A stretch of 64,000 nucleotides of DNA, from the NCBI RefSeq assembly GCF_003955715.1, contig NZ_CP034463.1, positions 1,736,001-1,800,000 of the forward strand. Reading direction: 5' to 3'. Positions 50,185 through 60,089 of this stretch are shown one piece after another. Under the pieces are notes generated by a model. It ran no database searches. It worked only from the letters and a program-made list of their open reading frames with translations, and had not been told where the DNA came from. The first letter of the stretch is position 1, and each line of letters begins with the position of its first letter. This DNA is from Streptomyces aquilus (GTDB lineage: Bacteria; Actinomycetota; Actinomycetes; Streptomycetales; Streptomycetaceae). The translations under genes were made by a program, and so were the position numbers.

Positions 50185-51588
50185 ATGCGTGTGTCCCGAG
50201 GTGTTCCCGTCGTCGCCCCCGCCCTGGTGGCGACCGCCCTCACGGCAGCCCTCGCCCTGCCGGCTCCCGCCGCGGGCGCGGGCGTCGAGGCCGGTCACTG
50301 CGCACACCAGGAGCGGACGCGCGTACCGGGCGCGGCCTTCCAGCAGAGCGCCTGCCTCGCGGACCTGACGACGACCGGGCTCGCCGGTACGCCGTACACC
50401 GACCCGGCCGACCAGGCCGGGCTCACGGCCCAGGGGACACGGACACCGTCCGGGGTGCCCGGCGTGCAGATCGACGGCTACTTCCCGGACTCGTCGCGCT
50501 TCAACGCCACCCACGGCTGGCGGCACGACGCCCAGTTCGTGATCCGGTTGCCGGACCACTGGAACGGCGGGCTGGTCGTCACGGGCGCCCCGGGGACGCG
50601 CAGGCAGTACGCGACGGACAAGGCGATCTCCGACCGGGTGCTCGCCCAGGGCTACGCGTACGCCGCGACGGACAAGGGCAACAACGGCACCGACTTCTAC
50701 CGCGACGGCACCCGCCCCGGTGACGCGGTCGTCGAGTGGAACACGCGCACCACCCAGCTCACGCGCGCGGCCCAGCGCGCCGTCGCCCAGCACTACGGGC
50801 GGTCACCTCGACGGACGTACATGACCGGGATCTCCAACGGCGGCTATCTGACGCGCTGGCAGCTGGAGAACCACCCGGAGCTGTACGACGGCGGCGTGGA
50901 CTGGGAAGGCGCCCTGTGGACCGAGGACGGCACCGGCCTGCTCACCTCGCTGCCCACCGCCGTGGCCCGCATGACGGGTTCGGCGACGGACGACGACCTG
51001 TACGCGGTGGGGTTCGCGCGCGGCTCCGAGTTCCTGTGGCCGTACCACGAGAAGGCCTACTGGGGTGTCACGCAGAAGATCTACCGCGCCGAGTTCGACC
51101 CGGCCTACGACCCCGACTGCCCGGGTCCGACGGCCGGGACGACCACGGAACAGATCCTGGCGCCCTGTGCCACGGACGCCGCCTACGACCTGGCGTCGCG
51201 CCCCGAGTCGGTCCGGCGCGCCGTGGCCAGGGTCGCGCTGACCGGTCGCATCGGACGCCCGCTGATCACGCTCCACGGCGACCTGGACGCGCTGCTGCCC
51301 AAGGCGGCGGACTCCGACGTGTACGCCCGGATGATCGACGCGCGCGGGAAGGGGCGTCTCCACCGCTACTACACGGTCCAGGGCGGCACCCACGTCGACG
51401 GGCTGTACGACACCTATCCGGACCGGCTGCGTCCGATCCTGCCGTGCTACCGGACGGCCTTCGACGCGCTGGTGACGTGGGTGGAGCGGGGCACCCCGCC
51501 GCCCGCGGACCAGGTCGTGGACCGGCCCGCGAGCGGCGACGTGGTCGACTCCTGCGCCCTGGACCACCGGGCCGCGGCGGCCCGGTAG
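50185..51588 (+). CDS. Secreted esterase, tannase/3-hydroxybutyrate-oligomer hydrolase-like
   Basis: A 467-residue exported protein with a Sec signal (residues 1 to about 32). The serine nucleophile is in TGISNGGY near residue 218, an acid in LHGDLDALLP and the histidine in GGTHVDG. The presence of several cysteine pairs and the overall layout match tannase/feruloyl esterase and D-(-)-3-hydroxybutyrate oligomer hydrolase families. It probably cleaves extracellular polymer esters. A GTG or ATG alternative upstream is less likely. It converges with a small membrane protein gene. Confidence 0.82.
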   Translation: MRVSRGVPVVAPALVATALTAALALPAPAAGAGVEAGHCAHQERTRVPGAAFQQSACLADLTTTGLAGTPYTDPADQAGLTAQGTRTPSGVPGVQIDGYFPDSSRFNATHGWRHDAQFVIRLPDHWNGGLVVTGAPGTRRQYATDKAISDRVLAQGYAYAATDKGNNGTDFYRDGTRPGDAVVEWNTRTTQLTRAAQRAVAQHYGRSPRRTYMTGISNGGYLTRWQLENHPELYDGGVDWEGALWTEDGTGLLTSLPTAVARMTGSATDDDLYAVGFARGSEFLWPYHEKAYWGVTQKIYRAEFDPAYDPDCPGPTAGTTTEQILAPCATDAAYDLASRPESVRRAVARVALTGRIGRPLITLHGDLDALLPKAADSDVYARMIDARGKGRLHRYYTVQGGTHVDGLYDTYPDRLRPILPCYRTAFDALVTWVERGTPPPADQVVDRPASGDVVDSCALDHRAAAAR

Positions 51589-51598
51589 CCCGCGGGTC

Positions 51599-51781
51599 TC
51601 AGCGACCGAGCTCCTTGCGTGTGACACGGCGCAGCCTGCGCCGCTGCGAGGGGTCCAGCGTGAGGTACGCGGCGGCCGGGACTCCCAGGACGATCAGGAG
51701 CGCGGCCCACCACGGCAGCCAGAACAGCAGGATGATGCCTACCGCCACACCGCCTGCGGCGATCTTCGCGTTCTTCGACAT
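51599..51781 (-). CDS. Small membrane protein
   Basis: A 60-residue protein with two closely spaced hydrophobic segments (AAGGVAVGIILLFWLPWW and ALLIVLGVPAAAYLTL) and a basic C-terminus (RRRLRRVTRKELGR). GAAGGAGG lies 6 bases before the ATG at 51781. The function is unknown. A 15-bp tandem repeat array lies about 108 bases upstream of it. Confidence 0.7.
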   Translation of the reverse strand: MSKNAKIAAGGVAVGIILLFWLPWWAALLIVLGVPAAAYLTLDPSQRRRLRRVTRKELGR

Positions 51782-51888
51782 GTGTCGCCTCCTTCGCGGC
51801 CACTGCCGCTCTCTGTCCTGAAAACGGGCCCGGGCTCCCCGCGGTTCCGCACCACGACCCTGAGACGTCCCTGAGGAGCGACCCCTAC

Positions 51889-51963
51889 ACGTCCCTGAGA
51901 CGCACGTCCCTGAGACGCACGTCCCTGAGACGCACGTCCCTGAGACGCACGTCCCTGAGACGG
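51889..51963. repeat. Five 15-bp tandem repeats in a noncoding gap
   Basis: The unit ACGTCCCTGAGACGC repeats five times without interruption (last unit one base different). Degenerate copies lie just upstream near 51855-51875. The gap 51782-52087, between the small membrane protein gene and the SNF2 helicase gene, is otherwise noncoding. The unit contains CGTC/GACG inverted ends, so it may form small hairpins or a protein-binding array. Confidence 0.8.
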
Positions 51964-52087
51964 GGATACCCATCCGCATGCCGAAGTGACCCGGTTCACA
52001 GCCGGGTCATGCCGGGCTCCCCCTGGCCGTGCTGTACCCTCGGCCATCGCGCATCGAGTAGTCAAATTTGAGGAGTGCTGCATTCCT

Positions 52088-54961
52088 GTGCCGAGGATTC
52101 CCGCGGCAACACCGTCCGAGATCTCTCAACTGGCCCGCTGCTGTGCCGTGTTCGTGCCCGGCGACCCGGCTCGTACCGGCCGCGTCGCCTTCTGGGACCC
52201 CGAGGCCGACGCGCCGCCCGGTGTCGCGTCGGGGACCGTGGAGGACCTGAGCGTCGTCGTGCCCGGCGAGGGCGGCGTGGCGGCGGTGGTCGTGCCGGCG
52301 GTGCTGCTGCCCGTACGGTCGGCGCTACCCGTCCTCACGCGTGCGCGTGCCGTGGCCGACGGCCACCGGGCGGCCGTGTTCTGGGGCGCGGCCGCCGTGC
52401 ACGCGCTCCAACTGGCGGCGCGCGGGCTGCTGCTGCCCGGCCTGTCCGAGGGCGACCACGACGCGTGGCGGGCGGGGCCGCTGCGCTCCGAGGACGTGGA
52501 GCGCATCCGCGCACTCGCCGCCGCGATGCCGCCCGAGGCGCACGCCGTGCCTCTGGGTGGCGGCGAGCCGTCGGGCGACTTCGACGCCCTGCGCCTGCCC
52601 GACCCCGAGCGGCTGCTGCGGGCCTTCCTGGACGCGGTGGCCGACGCCCTGCCCCGCTCCCCCGCGGCCTCGCTCGTGACGGGCGGGCCCGCCTACGCCG
52701 TGCCGGAACCCCGGCACCTGCCCGGCCTGCGCCCCTGGGCCGCCGATGTGGCCGCGGGCCATGACGCCGGTGTGCGGTTGTCGCTGCGGATCGAGGTGCC
52801 CGGCCTGGAGTCGGCGACGCAGGAGGACGCGGGCCTGGTCTTCCGGGCCGTACCGCAGGTGCACAGCGTGAGCGATCCGGGTCTGGTCGCGGACGCCGCC
52901 GCGGTGTGGACCGGCGCCCAGGAAGCGTTCGGCACGCGCGCGCGGATGGACGCGCTGCTGGCGCTGCGCCGCGCGGCACGCGCCTGGCCTCCGCTCGCGC
53001 CCCTGCTGTCGGCGCCCGTGCCGGACGCCGTCGAACTCGCCGACGACGAGATCACCGACCTCCTCACGGAGGGCGCCCGGTCGCTCGGCGCCGCCGGGGT
53101 CGACGTCCACTGGCCCAAGGAGCTGGCCCGCAAGCTGACGGCCCGCGCGGTGGTCGGCCCGCCGGACGAGGAGTCGGGCCCCGGGAGGGCCTTCTCCGAC
53201 GCTCCGTCGTTCCTGTCCGCAGACGCGCTGCTGGCGTTCAACTGGTCGTTCGTGCTGGGCGGGCAGCGGCTCACGCGCGAGGAACTGGACCGGCTCGCCG
53301 AGGCCAACCGCCCGGTGGTACGGCTGCGTGACCAGTGGGTCCTCATCGACCCCCAGGAGGTGCGCCGGGCCCGCGACCGGCAGGACCGCAAGGTCACCCC
53401 GATCGACGCGCTGGCCGCCGCTCTCACCGGCTCCACGGAGGTCGACGGCCGCCGGGTCGACGTACAGCCCACGGGGTGGCTGGCGAGCCTGCGGGAACGT
53501 CTCGCGGCCCCGGAGACGCAGGAGCCCGTCGAGCAGCCCGCGGCGCTCGCGGCGACCCTGCGCGACTACCAGCGGCGGGGCCTGGACTGGCTGGCCCGGA
53601 TGACCTCCCTGGGGCTGGGCTGCTGTCTCGCCGACGACATGGGACTCGGCAAGACCATCACCCTCATCGCCCTTCATCTGCACCGGCAGACCGATCCCTC
53701 GGCCGCCGGTCCCAGTCTCGTGGTGTGTCCGACGTCCCTGATGGGCAACTGGCAGCGCGAGATCGAGAAGTTCGCGCCCGGCACGCCCGTGCGCCGCTTC
53801 CACGGGCCGCGCCGGGACCTGGACGCCCTCGCGGACGGGGAGTTCGTCCTCACCACCTACGGCACGATGCGGCTCGACGCGGGCCGGCTGGCCGCCGTGT
53901 CGTGGGGCATGGTCGTGACGGACGAGGCCCAGCACGTGAAGAACCCGTACTCGGCGACGGCACGGCAGCTGCGGTCCATCGACGCACGCGCGCGTGTGGC
54001 GCTCACCGGCACCCCGGTGGAGAACAACCTGTCCGAGCTGTGGGCCATCCTCGACTGGACGACCCCCGGTCTGCTGGGCCGCCTCGGCACCTTCCGCACC
54101 CGTTACGCGCAGGCCGTGGAGGGCGGCCAGGACCCGGCCGCCGCCGAACGGCTCTCGCGGCTCGTGCGCCCCTTCCTGCTGCGCCGCCGCAAGTCGGATC
54201 CGGGGATCGCCCCGGAGCTGCCGCCGAAGACGGAGACCGATCGCGCCGTCTCGCTCACCGCGGAACAGGCCGGTCTGTACGAGGCCGTGGTGCGCGAGAC
54301 GCTGGCGGAGATCTCCGGCGCCGACAGCATGGCGCGCCGCGGACTCATCGTGAAGCTGCTCACCGGCCTCAAGCAGATCTGCAACCACCCGGCGCAGTTC
54401 CTCAAGGAGGAGCAGCCGGCCATCGCCGGACGGTCCGGCAAGCTGGAGCTGCTCGACGAGCTGCTCGACACGATCCTCGCCGAGGGGGCGGGCGTGCTGG
54501 TCTTCACGCAGTACGTGCGGATGGCCCGGCTCATCGAGCGACACCTCGCCGGGCGGGGAGTGTCCTCGCAGTTCCTGCACGGGGGGACGCCGATCGCCGC
54601 GCGCGAGGCGATGGTGCAGCGCTTCCAGGACGGTGAGGTACCGGTCTTCCTGCTGTCGTTGAAGGCGGCCGGGACCGGACTGAACCTGACCCGGGCCGAG
54701 CATGTCGTGCACTACGACCGCTGGTGGAACCCCGCCGTCGAGGCGCAGGCCACCGACCGCGCGTACCGCATCGGCCAGAACCGGCCCGTGCAGGTGCACC
54801 GGCTGATCGCCGAGGGCACGATCGAGGACCGCATCGCCGACATGCTCAGCCGCAAGCGGGAGTTGGCCGATGCGGTGCTCGGCGCGGGCGAGGCGGGGCT
54901 CACGGAGCTGACGGACGCCGAGCTGGCCGACCTGGTCGCACTGCGAGGGGGCGCGCGATGA
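52088..54961 (+). CDS. SNF2-family DNA helicase
   Basis: A 957-residue SNF2 ATPase. The N-terminal half carries a SNF2-associated DUF3670-like region. Walker A DDMGLGKT is near residue 518, motif II DEAQ near 611, then [18 protein letters not shown]. The C-terminal helicase lobe has [15 protein letters not shown] and [11 protein letters not shown] near 890. Such proteins remodel or translocate on DNA. The GTG at 52088 has only a distant GAGGAG; the exact start is uncertain. The SWIM gene begins in its stop codon (ATGA), implying joint function. Confidence 0.9.
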   Translation: MPRIPAATPSEISQLARCCAVFVPGDPARTGRVAFWDPEADAPPGVASGTVEDLSVVVPGEGGVAAVVVPAVLLPVRSALPVLTRARAVADGHRAAVFWGAAAVHALQLAARGLLLPGLSEGDHDAWRAGPLRSEDVERIRALAAAMPPEAHAVPLGGGEPSGDFDALRLPDPERLLRAFLDAVADALPRSPAASLVTGGPAYAVPEPRHLPGLRPWAADVAAGHDAGVRLSLRIEVPGLESATQEDAGLVFRAVPQVHSVSDPGLVADAAAVWTGAQEAFGTRARMDALLALRRAARAWPPLAPLLSAPVPDAVELADDEITDLLTEGARSLGAAGVDVHWPKELARKLTARAVVGPPDEESGPGRAFSDAPSFLSADALLAFNWSFVLGGQRLTREELDRLAEANRPVVRLRDQWVLIDPQEVRRARDRQDRKVTPIDALAAALTGSTEVDGRRVDVQPTGWLASLRERLAAPETQEPVEQPAALAATLRDYQRRGLDWLARMTSLGLGCCLADDMGLGKTITLIALHLHRQTDPSAAGPSLVVCPTSLMGNWQREIEKFAPGTPVRRFHGPRRDLDALADGEFVLTTYGTMRLDAGRLAAVSWGMVVTDEAQHVKNPYSATARQLRSIDARARVALTGTPVENNLSELWAILDWTTPGLLGRLGTFRTRYAQAVEGGQDPAAAERLSRLVRPFLLRRRKSDPGIAPELPPKTETDRAVSLTAEQAGLYEAVVRETLAEISGADSMARRGLIVKLLTGLKQICNHPAQFLKEEQPAIAGRSGKLELLDELLDTILAEGAGVLVFTQYVRMARLIERHLAGRGVSSQFLHGGTPIAAREAMVQRFQDGEVPVFLLSLKAAGTGLNLTRAEHVVHYDRWWNPAVEAQATDRAYRIGQNRPVQVHRLIAEGTIEDRIADMLSRKRELADAVLGAGEAGLTELTDAELADLVALRGGAR

Positions 54962-56235
54962 ACACGTACGACGAGACGAACCCGTACGACGGGACGACGG
55001 AGCGGACGTTCGCCGCGTTCCCGCCCGCGCAGGGGCGGGGCTTCGCCCGGACCTGGTGGGGGCAGGCCTGGCTGAAGGCGCTGGAGGACACCGCGCTGGA
55101 CACGCGGCAGGTGAAGACCGGACGCGCGCTCGCGCGCGCGGGGGCCGTCGGCGCGGTGTCGGTGCGGCCGGGCAGGATCACGGCCGTCGTCCAGGACCGC
55201 GACCGCACCCCGCACCGGGCGGACGTGCTGCTGGAGCAGTTGTCCGGCGAACAGTGGGACCGCTTCCTGGAGACGGCCGTGGAGCGGGCCGGGCACATCG
55301 CGGCGCTCCTGGACCGCGAGATGCCTCCGCACCTGGTCGAGGACGCGGCGGCCGCGGGCGTCGACCTGCTGCCGGGCCTGGGCGATCTGGAGCCGGAGTG
55401 CGACTGCGGCGCCTGGGACCACTGCGGGCACACGGCGGCGCTCTGCCACCAGGTGGCACGCCTGCTGGACCAGGACCCCTTCGTCCTGCTGCTGATGCGC
55501 GGACGCTCCGAACGGGCCGTGCTGGACGACCTCCAGGCCCGTACCGCGGCGCCCGCGCCGGTCGCAGCGCCTGCCCGGCAGGACGGCGTGGACGCGGCGG
55601 AGGCGTTCGCGGCCGGGGACATCCTGCCGCCGCTCCCGGCGCTGCCGGAACTCCCCGCGGAACCGGGCATACCGCCGTCCCTGGACACCGGGACACCGGC
55701 CCCGCCCGACGTCGACCCGTCCGCCTTGGAGTACCTCGCGGCCCGGACCGCCGCGGAGGCGCACCGGCTGCTGATCGAGGCGTTGCGTGAACAGGGAGCC
55801 GCGGAGGAGGAGTTGACGCTCGGACAGGACGCGGTCCGGCTCGCGCTCGGCGACCCCGGCGGGGCCGTGGCCGAGCGGTTGGCCGCGGGCTCGGGGCGGG
55901 ACGCGCAGGAGCTGGAGACGGCCGTGCGCGCGTGGCGGTACGGCGGAGTGGCCGCGTTGTCCGTGCTGGAGGAGGAACACACGGTCGAGGGCGAGGAGCT
56001 CGCACGCGCGCGTGCCGTCCTCGACGCGGCATGGGACGAGGACGAACGGCCGTCGCTGTCCGCGCGGGGCTGTCGATGGACGGTCGCCGACGGCCGGAGC
56101 CAGCTGCGCCTGGGGCGCGACGGCCGCTGGTGGCCCTACCGGGAGGAGCGGGGACGCTGGGTGCCGGCCGGGGCGTCGGCCAACGACCCTGCGACGGCGC
56201 TGTCTTCGGCGGAAGAGGCCGCCACCACGGGGTGA
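54958..56235 (+). CDS. SWIM zinc-finger protein
   Basis: A 425-residue protein with a SWIM domain: [11 protein letters not shown] near residues 147-159 supplies the CxC and CxH zinc ligands. The start [23 protein letters not shown] is also conserved in these proteins. The middle is Pro/Ala-rich and the end contains a helical DEWDED-like region. It is coupled to the SNF2 helicase by a 4-base overlap. SWIM domains contact DNA or proteins, so it may guide the helicase. Confidence 0.87.
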   Translation: MNTYDETNPYDGTTERTFAAFPPAQGRGFARTWWGQAWLKALEDTALDTRQVKTGRALARAGAVGAVSVRPGRITAVVQDRDRTPHRADVLLEQLSGEQWDRFLETAVERAGHIAALLDREMPPHLVEDAAAAGVDLLPGLGDLEPECDCGAWDHCGHTAALCHQVARLLDQDPFVLLLMRGRSERAVLDDLQARTAAPAPVAAPARQDGVDAAEAFAAGDILPPLPALPELPAEPGIPPSLDTGTPAPPDVDPSALEYLAARTAAEAHRLLIEALREQGAAEEELTLGQDAVRLALGDPGGAVAERLAAGSGRDAQELETAVRAWRYGGVAALSVLEEEHTVEGEELARARAVLDAAWDEDERPSLSARGCRWTVADGRSQLRLGRDGRWWPYREERGRWVPAGASANDPATALSSAEEAATTG

Positions 56236-56370
56236 CATCCGGGGCTCGTCGAAGTGCCGCACGCGAGCTCGACGAGCCCCCGCCACACGCCGTTCACCCG
56301 GCCGTCGTACGGCGTTCCGAGCGGGGCCCAAATCTGGCCGCTGTCAGCACACTTGTTCCCAGGAGGCCTG

Positions 56371-57711
56371 ATGTCCCCGCACGCCACCGGCCGGCGCCGC
56401 GTCCACCGTTCCGTCGCGGCGGGCGTGCCCCTCCTCGTGCTGGCCGCGCTCGTGGCGGCCGCCCCCGCCGAAGGAGCCACGCCCGAGGCGGCGCACGTGA
56501 CACGTACCGCGACCCTCGGGGACATCCCGTTGGGCACCTTCAGCAACACGCTGCTGCCCGGCACGGTGGACGACGACCGGGGCGTGGACCTCGGCGGCAT
56601 CGGCAGCGACCTCTACCCGGCAGGCCGCAGAGGCGAGTTCTGGACGGTCACCGATCGCGGCCCCAACGGCCAGATCAAGATCGACGGCAAGAAGCGCCGC
56701 ACGTTCCCCGTGCCGGGCTTCGACCCGGCGATCGTGCGGATCAGAGTGTCCGGGGACGCCGTCGAGGTGCTGGACGCGATCCCGATCACGACCTCGTCCG
56801 GCAAGCCCGTCACCGGGTTGCCCGACCAGGAAGGACGCGACGAGGCGCCGTACACCTATGACGCGCGGACGCGGCTGGCGTACGACCCGAACGGGCTGGA
56901 CACCGAGGGCATCGTGCGGGCCGCGGACGGGAGTTTCTGGCTCGTGGACGAGTACGGGCCGAGTCTCGTGCACGTCTCCGCGCGCGGGAAGGTACTCACC
57001 CGGTATGTGCCACGAGGGCTGAACCTCACCGGCACCGACTACCCGGTGGTCGAGGCACTGCCCTCCGTGCTGCTGCACCGGAAGATCAACCGCGGTTTCG
57101 AGGGGCTCGCCCAACTCCCGTGCGGCGACCTGGTGATGGCGGTGCAGAGCCCGCTGTCCCTGCCGGACACCGCCGCGGGCGAGGCGTCGCGCACGACCCG
57201 GCTGCTGCGGTTCTCGCCCAGGAAGCAGGCCGTCACGGCCGAGTACGCGTACCGGTTCGACCCGGTGGACGTCGTCGACCCGAGCGAGGACGACACCTCG
57301 GAGCTGAAGATCTCCTCGGTGGTCGCCGTGGGCGGCGACCGGCTGCTGGTCGAGGAGCGCACCGACAAGGCCGCGCGGCTTCAGCTCGTGCGCCTGGGGC
57401 GGGACGCGGACATCCTCGGCGGCGCCTATGACGACGACACGACGTCCCCGTCGCTGGAGCAGCTCGACGACCCGGCCGCCGCGGGGGTGCCGGTGCTGGG
57501 CAAGCGCCTCGTCGTCGACCTGGGGACGGTCGACGGGGTGCCCGGGAAGATCGAGGGGATCGCGCGCGTGGACCACGACACGCTCGCCCTGATCAACGAC
57601 AACGACTTCGGGATGACCGACGGCGCGGGCGCGTTCGACGCGCAGGGCCGGCTGGTCGACAGCGGGGTGGAGACGACGGTGACGTACGTGCGGCTGCCGC
57701 GCGGGATCTGA
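56371..57711 (+). CDS. Secreted phytase-like esterase family protein
   Basis: A 446-residue exported protein with a Sec signal (about 1-35, AAPAEGAT). It matches the PF13449 phytase-like/esterase-like domain, a beta-propeller: DLGGIGSDLYPAGRRGEFWTVTDRGPNG, DTEGIVRAADGSFWLVDEYGPSLV and KINRGFEGLAQLPCG. AGGAGG precedes the ATG by 4 bases. Probable acidic residues bind metals. Enzymatic specificity is not known. Its TGA directly abuts the stop of the convergent gene. Confidence 0.85.
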   Translation: MSPHATGRRRVHRSVAAGVPLLVLAALVAAAPAEGATPEAAHVTRTATLGDIPLGTFSNTLLPGTVDDDRGVDLGGIGSDLYPAGRRGEFWTVTDRGPNGQIKIDGKKRRTFPVPGFDPAIVRIRVSGDAVEVLDAIPITTSSGKPVTGLPDQEGRDEAPYTYDARTRLAYDPNGLDTEGIVRAADGSFWLVDEYGPSLVHVSARGKVLTRYVPRGLNLTGTDYPVVEALPSVLLHRKINRGFEGLAQLPCGDLVMAVQSPLSLPDTAAGEASRTTRLLRFSPRKQAVTAEYAYRFDPVDVVDPSEDDTSELKISSVVAVGGDRLLVEERTDKAARLQLVRLGRDADILGGAYDDDTTSPSLEQLDDPAAAGVPVLGKRLVVDLGTVDGVPGKIEGIARVDHDTLALINDNDFGMTDGAGAFDAQGRLVDSGVETTVTYVRLPRGI

Positions 57712-58578
57712 TCACTTCAAGGGTTGCGTGAGCTTTCGGCTGCCGGCACCCGTGTCGGCGGCCAGGCTGCACGCGACGTCGTCGATGCCGACGCGGTAGC
57801 CGGTGGTGTCCGGGTACTGCACGAGGATGCCGCGCACGGTGTCCTCGGGCTGGCTTTCCGCCTTGCTGTCCAGGGTCTGCTCGCACAGGTCCGAGGCGGC
57901 CTTCTTCAGGGCGCTGTCGGTCGCGTAGTCGCCTTCCAGTTCCGTCACTTTCACGACCTCGGCGTCGTGCGGCTCCTGGCAGGAGCGCTTGGCGGCCTGT
58001 CCGGGCCGGGCGGCGTCGGTGTCGAAGCAGTCGCCCGCCTGGAGCAGGTAGTACGGCATCTCGTCGGCCGCCAGGGACGGGATCAGCGACTCCAGACCGC
58101 TGGGGAACTCGCTCGGCAGCTCGGTGGGGAACTGCGACGGCAGCCGCGAAGGCACCTCGCTGGGGAGCTTGCTGGGCAGCTCGCTCGGCAGGCTCAGCGT
58201 GGGGCTGGGCGAACTGCTCGCGCCGGCAGTGGGCTTGTCGTCGTCGGGTGAGTCGTCGCCCCCGGCCCCCATCAGGACGACGGCGGCCACGGCGGCGCCC
58301 ACCGCGAGCACGGCGAGCAGGATGAACAGCGGGTTGCGTCCCGGACCGCGCCGCCCGCCCGGACCCTCGGGCGGGTCCGGCGGAGGCGGGGGCGGCTGCC
58401 ATCCTCCGTAGGAGGGCGGGCCGTTGCCCCCGGGAGGAGGGCCGTACCCTCCGGGAGGCCCGTAGCCCCCTCCTGACCCGGGGCCGAAGCCCTCAGGAGG
58501 CGGTCCGAAACCGCCGCCGGAAGGCGGTGTGCCACCCGGCGGCCCGGGCGGCTGAGGCGGTACGGGCGGCATGGCCAT
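57712..58578 (-). CDS. Septum-formation-family membrane protein
   Basis: A 288-residue membrane protein. The first 75 residues are a Pro/Gly-rich cytoplasmic tail, then one transmembrane helix (about 82-102), an extracytoplasmic linker of repeated LPSxLPS units, and a C-terminal domain with AGDCFDTD, SCQEPHDAEVVKV and LCEQ, the cysteine-containing septum-formation domain. Two start codons are close together; I used 58578. It could influence division or cell-wall growth, but that is from the family name only. Confidence 0.75.
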   Translation of the reverse strand: MAMPPVPPQPPGPPGGTPPSGGGFGPPPEGFGPGSGGGYGPPGGYGPPPGGNGPPSYGGWQPPPPPPDPPEGPGGRRGPGRNPLFILLAVLAVGAAVAAVVLMGAGGDDSPDDDKPTAGASSSPSPTLSLPSELPSKLPSEVPSRLPSQFPTELPSEFPSGLESLIPSLAADEMPYYLLQAGDCFDTDAARPGQAAKRSCQEPHDAEVVKVTELEGDYATDSALKKAASDLCEQTLDSKAESQPEDTVRGILVQYPDTTGYRVGIDDVACSLAADTGAGSRKLTQPLK

Positions 58579-58640
58579 ACCGTCCAGAGTCGCCGCGAAG
58601 CGGGCAGGGCGCGACCCCCGCACGGAAGTTGATACGGACT

Positions 58641-58658
58641 CATGCCATGGATGGCATG
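58641..58658. promoter_or_regulatory. 18-bp CATG-rich palindrome upstream of septum-formation gene
   Basis: CATGCCAT (58641-58648), GG, ATGGCATG (58651-58658) is a perfect inverted repeat. It lies 63 bases upstream of the septum-formation-family gene. Several more CATG and CACGCGCGCGTG palindromes are in the same 205-base gap. Confidence 0.45.
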
Positions 58659-58783
58659 GTTCCGGAGCATTCCATGCGGAGGCCGGCCACCGCTGCACGC
58701 GCGCGTGCCTGACAAAACCCGGGGCGGCAGATGCGCCGCGGGTCCACGCGCGCGTGCGGTCATGACGTGCGCACGCGTACGGG

Positions 58784-59995
<1,212 letters not shown>

Positions 59996-60006
59996 TCATG
60001 GCGGTT

Positions 60007-60018
60007 TACAAATTAGTA
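60007..60018. promoter_or_regulatory. Candidate xyl operator between xylA and xylB
   Basis: TACAAATTAGTA is a TACnAATTnGTA palindrome in an AT-rich stretch between the divergent xylA and xylB genes. It is the natural candidate for the ROK regulator encoded downstream of xylB. Confidence 0.5.
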
Positions 60019-60027
60019 TGCACACGC

Positions 60028-60065
60028 GTCTCAGGGAAGAGACAAGATGTCTCCAGAGGGAGACA
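60028..60065 (+). promoter_or_regulatory. Paired GTCTC/GAGAC hairpins in the xylB leader
   Basis: GTCTC-AGGGAA-GAGAC (60028-60043) and TGTCTCC-AGAG-GGAGACA (60048-60065) form two hairpins. Because the arms are related, GTCTC of one can also pair with GAGAC of the other, allowing alternative structures before the xylB ribosome site. Confidence 0.5.
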
Positions 60066-60089
60066 CGCCGCACATGAGGGAGAAACCCG

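Noticed and set aside
51599..51979. Upstream extension of the small membrane protein with VSGTC repeats
   Set aside because: The ATG at 51781 has an excellent ribosome site. The extension only translates the 15-bp repeats.
52325..54799. Long minus-strand frame opposite the SNF2 gene
   Set aside because: The plus-strand frame has all SNF2 motifs. The opposite frame is compositionally biased to Arg/Gly/Gln and carries no known motif.
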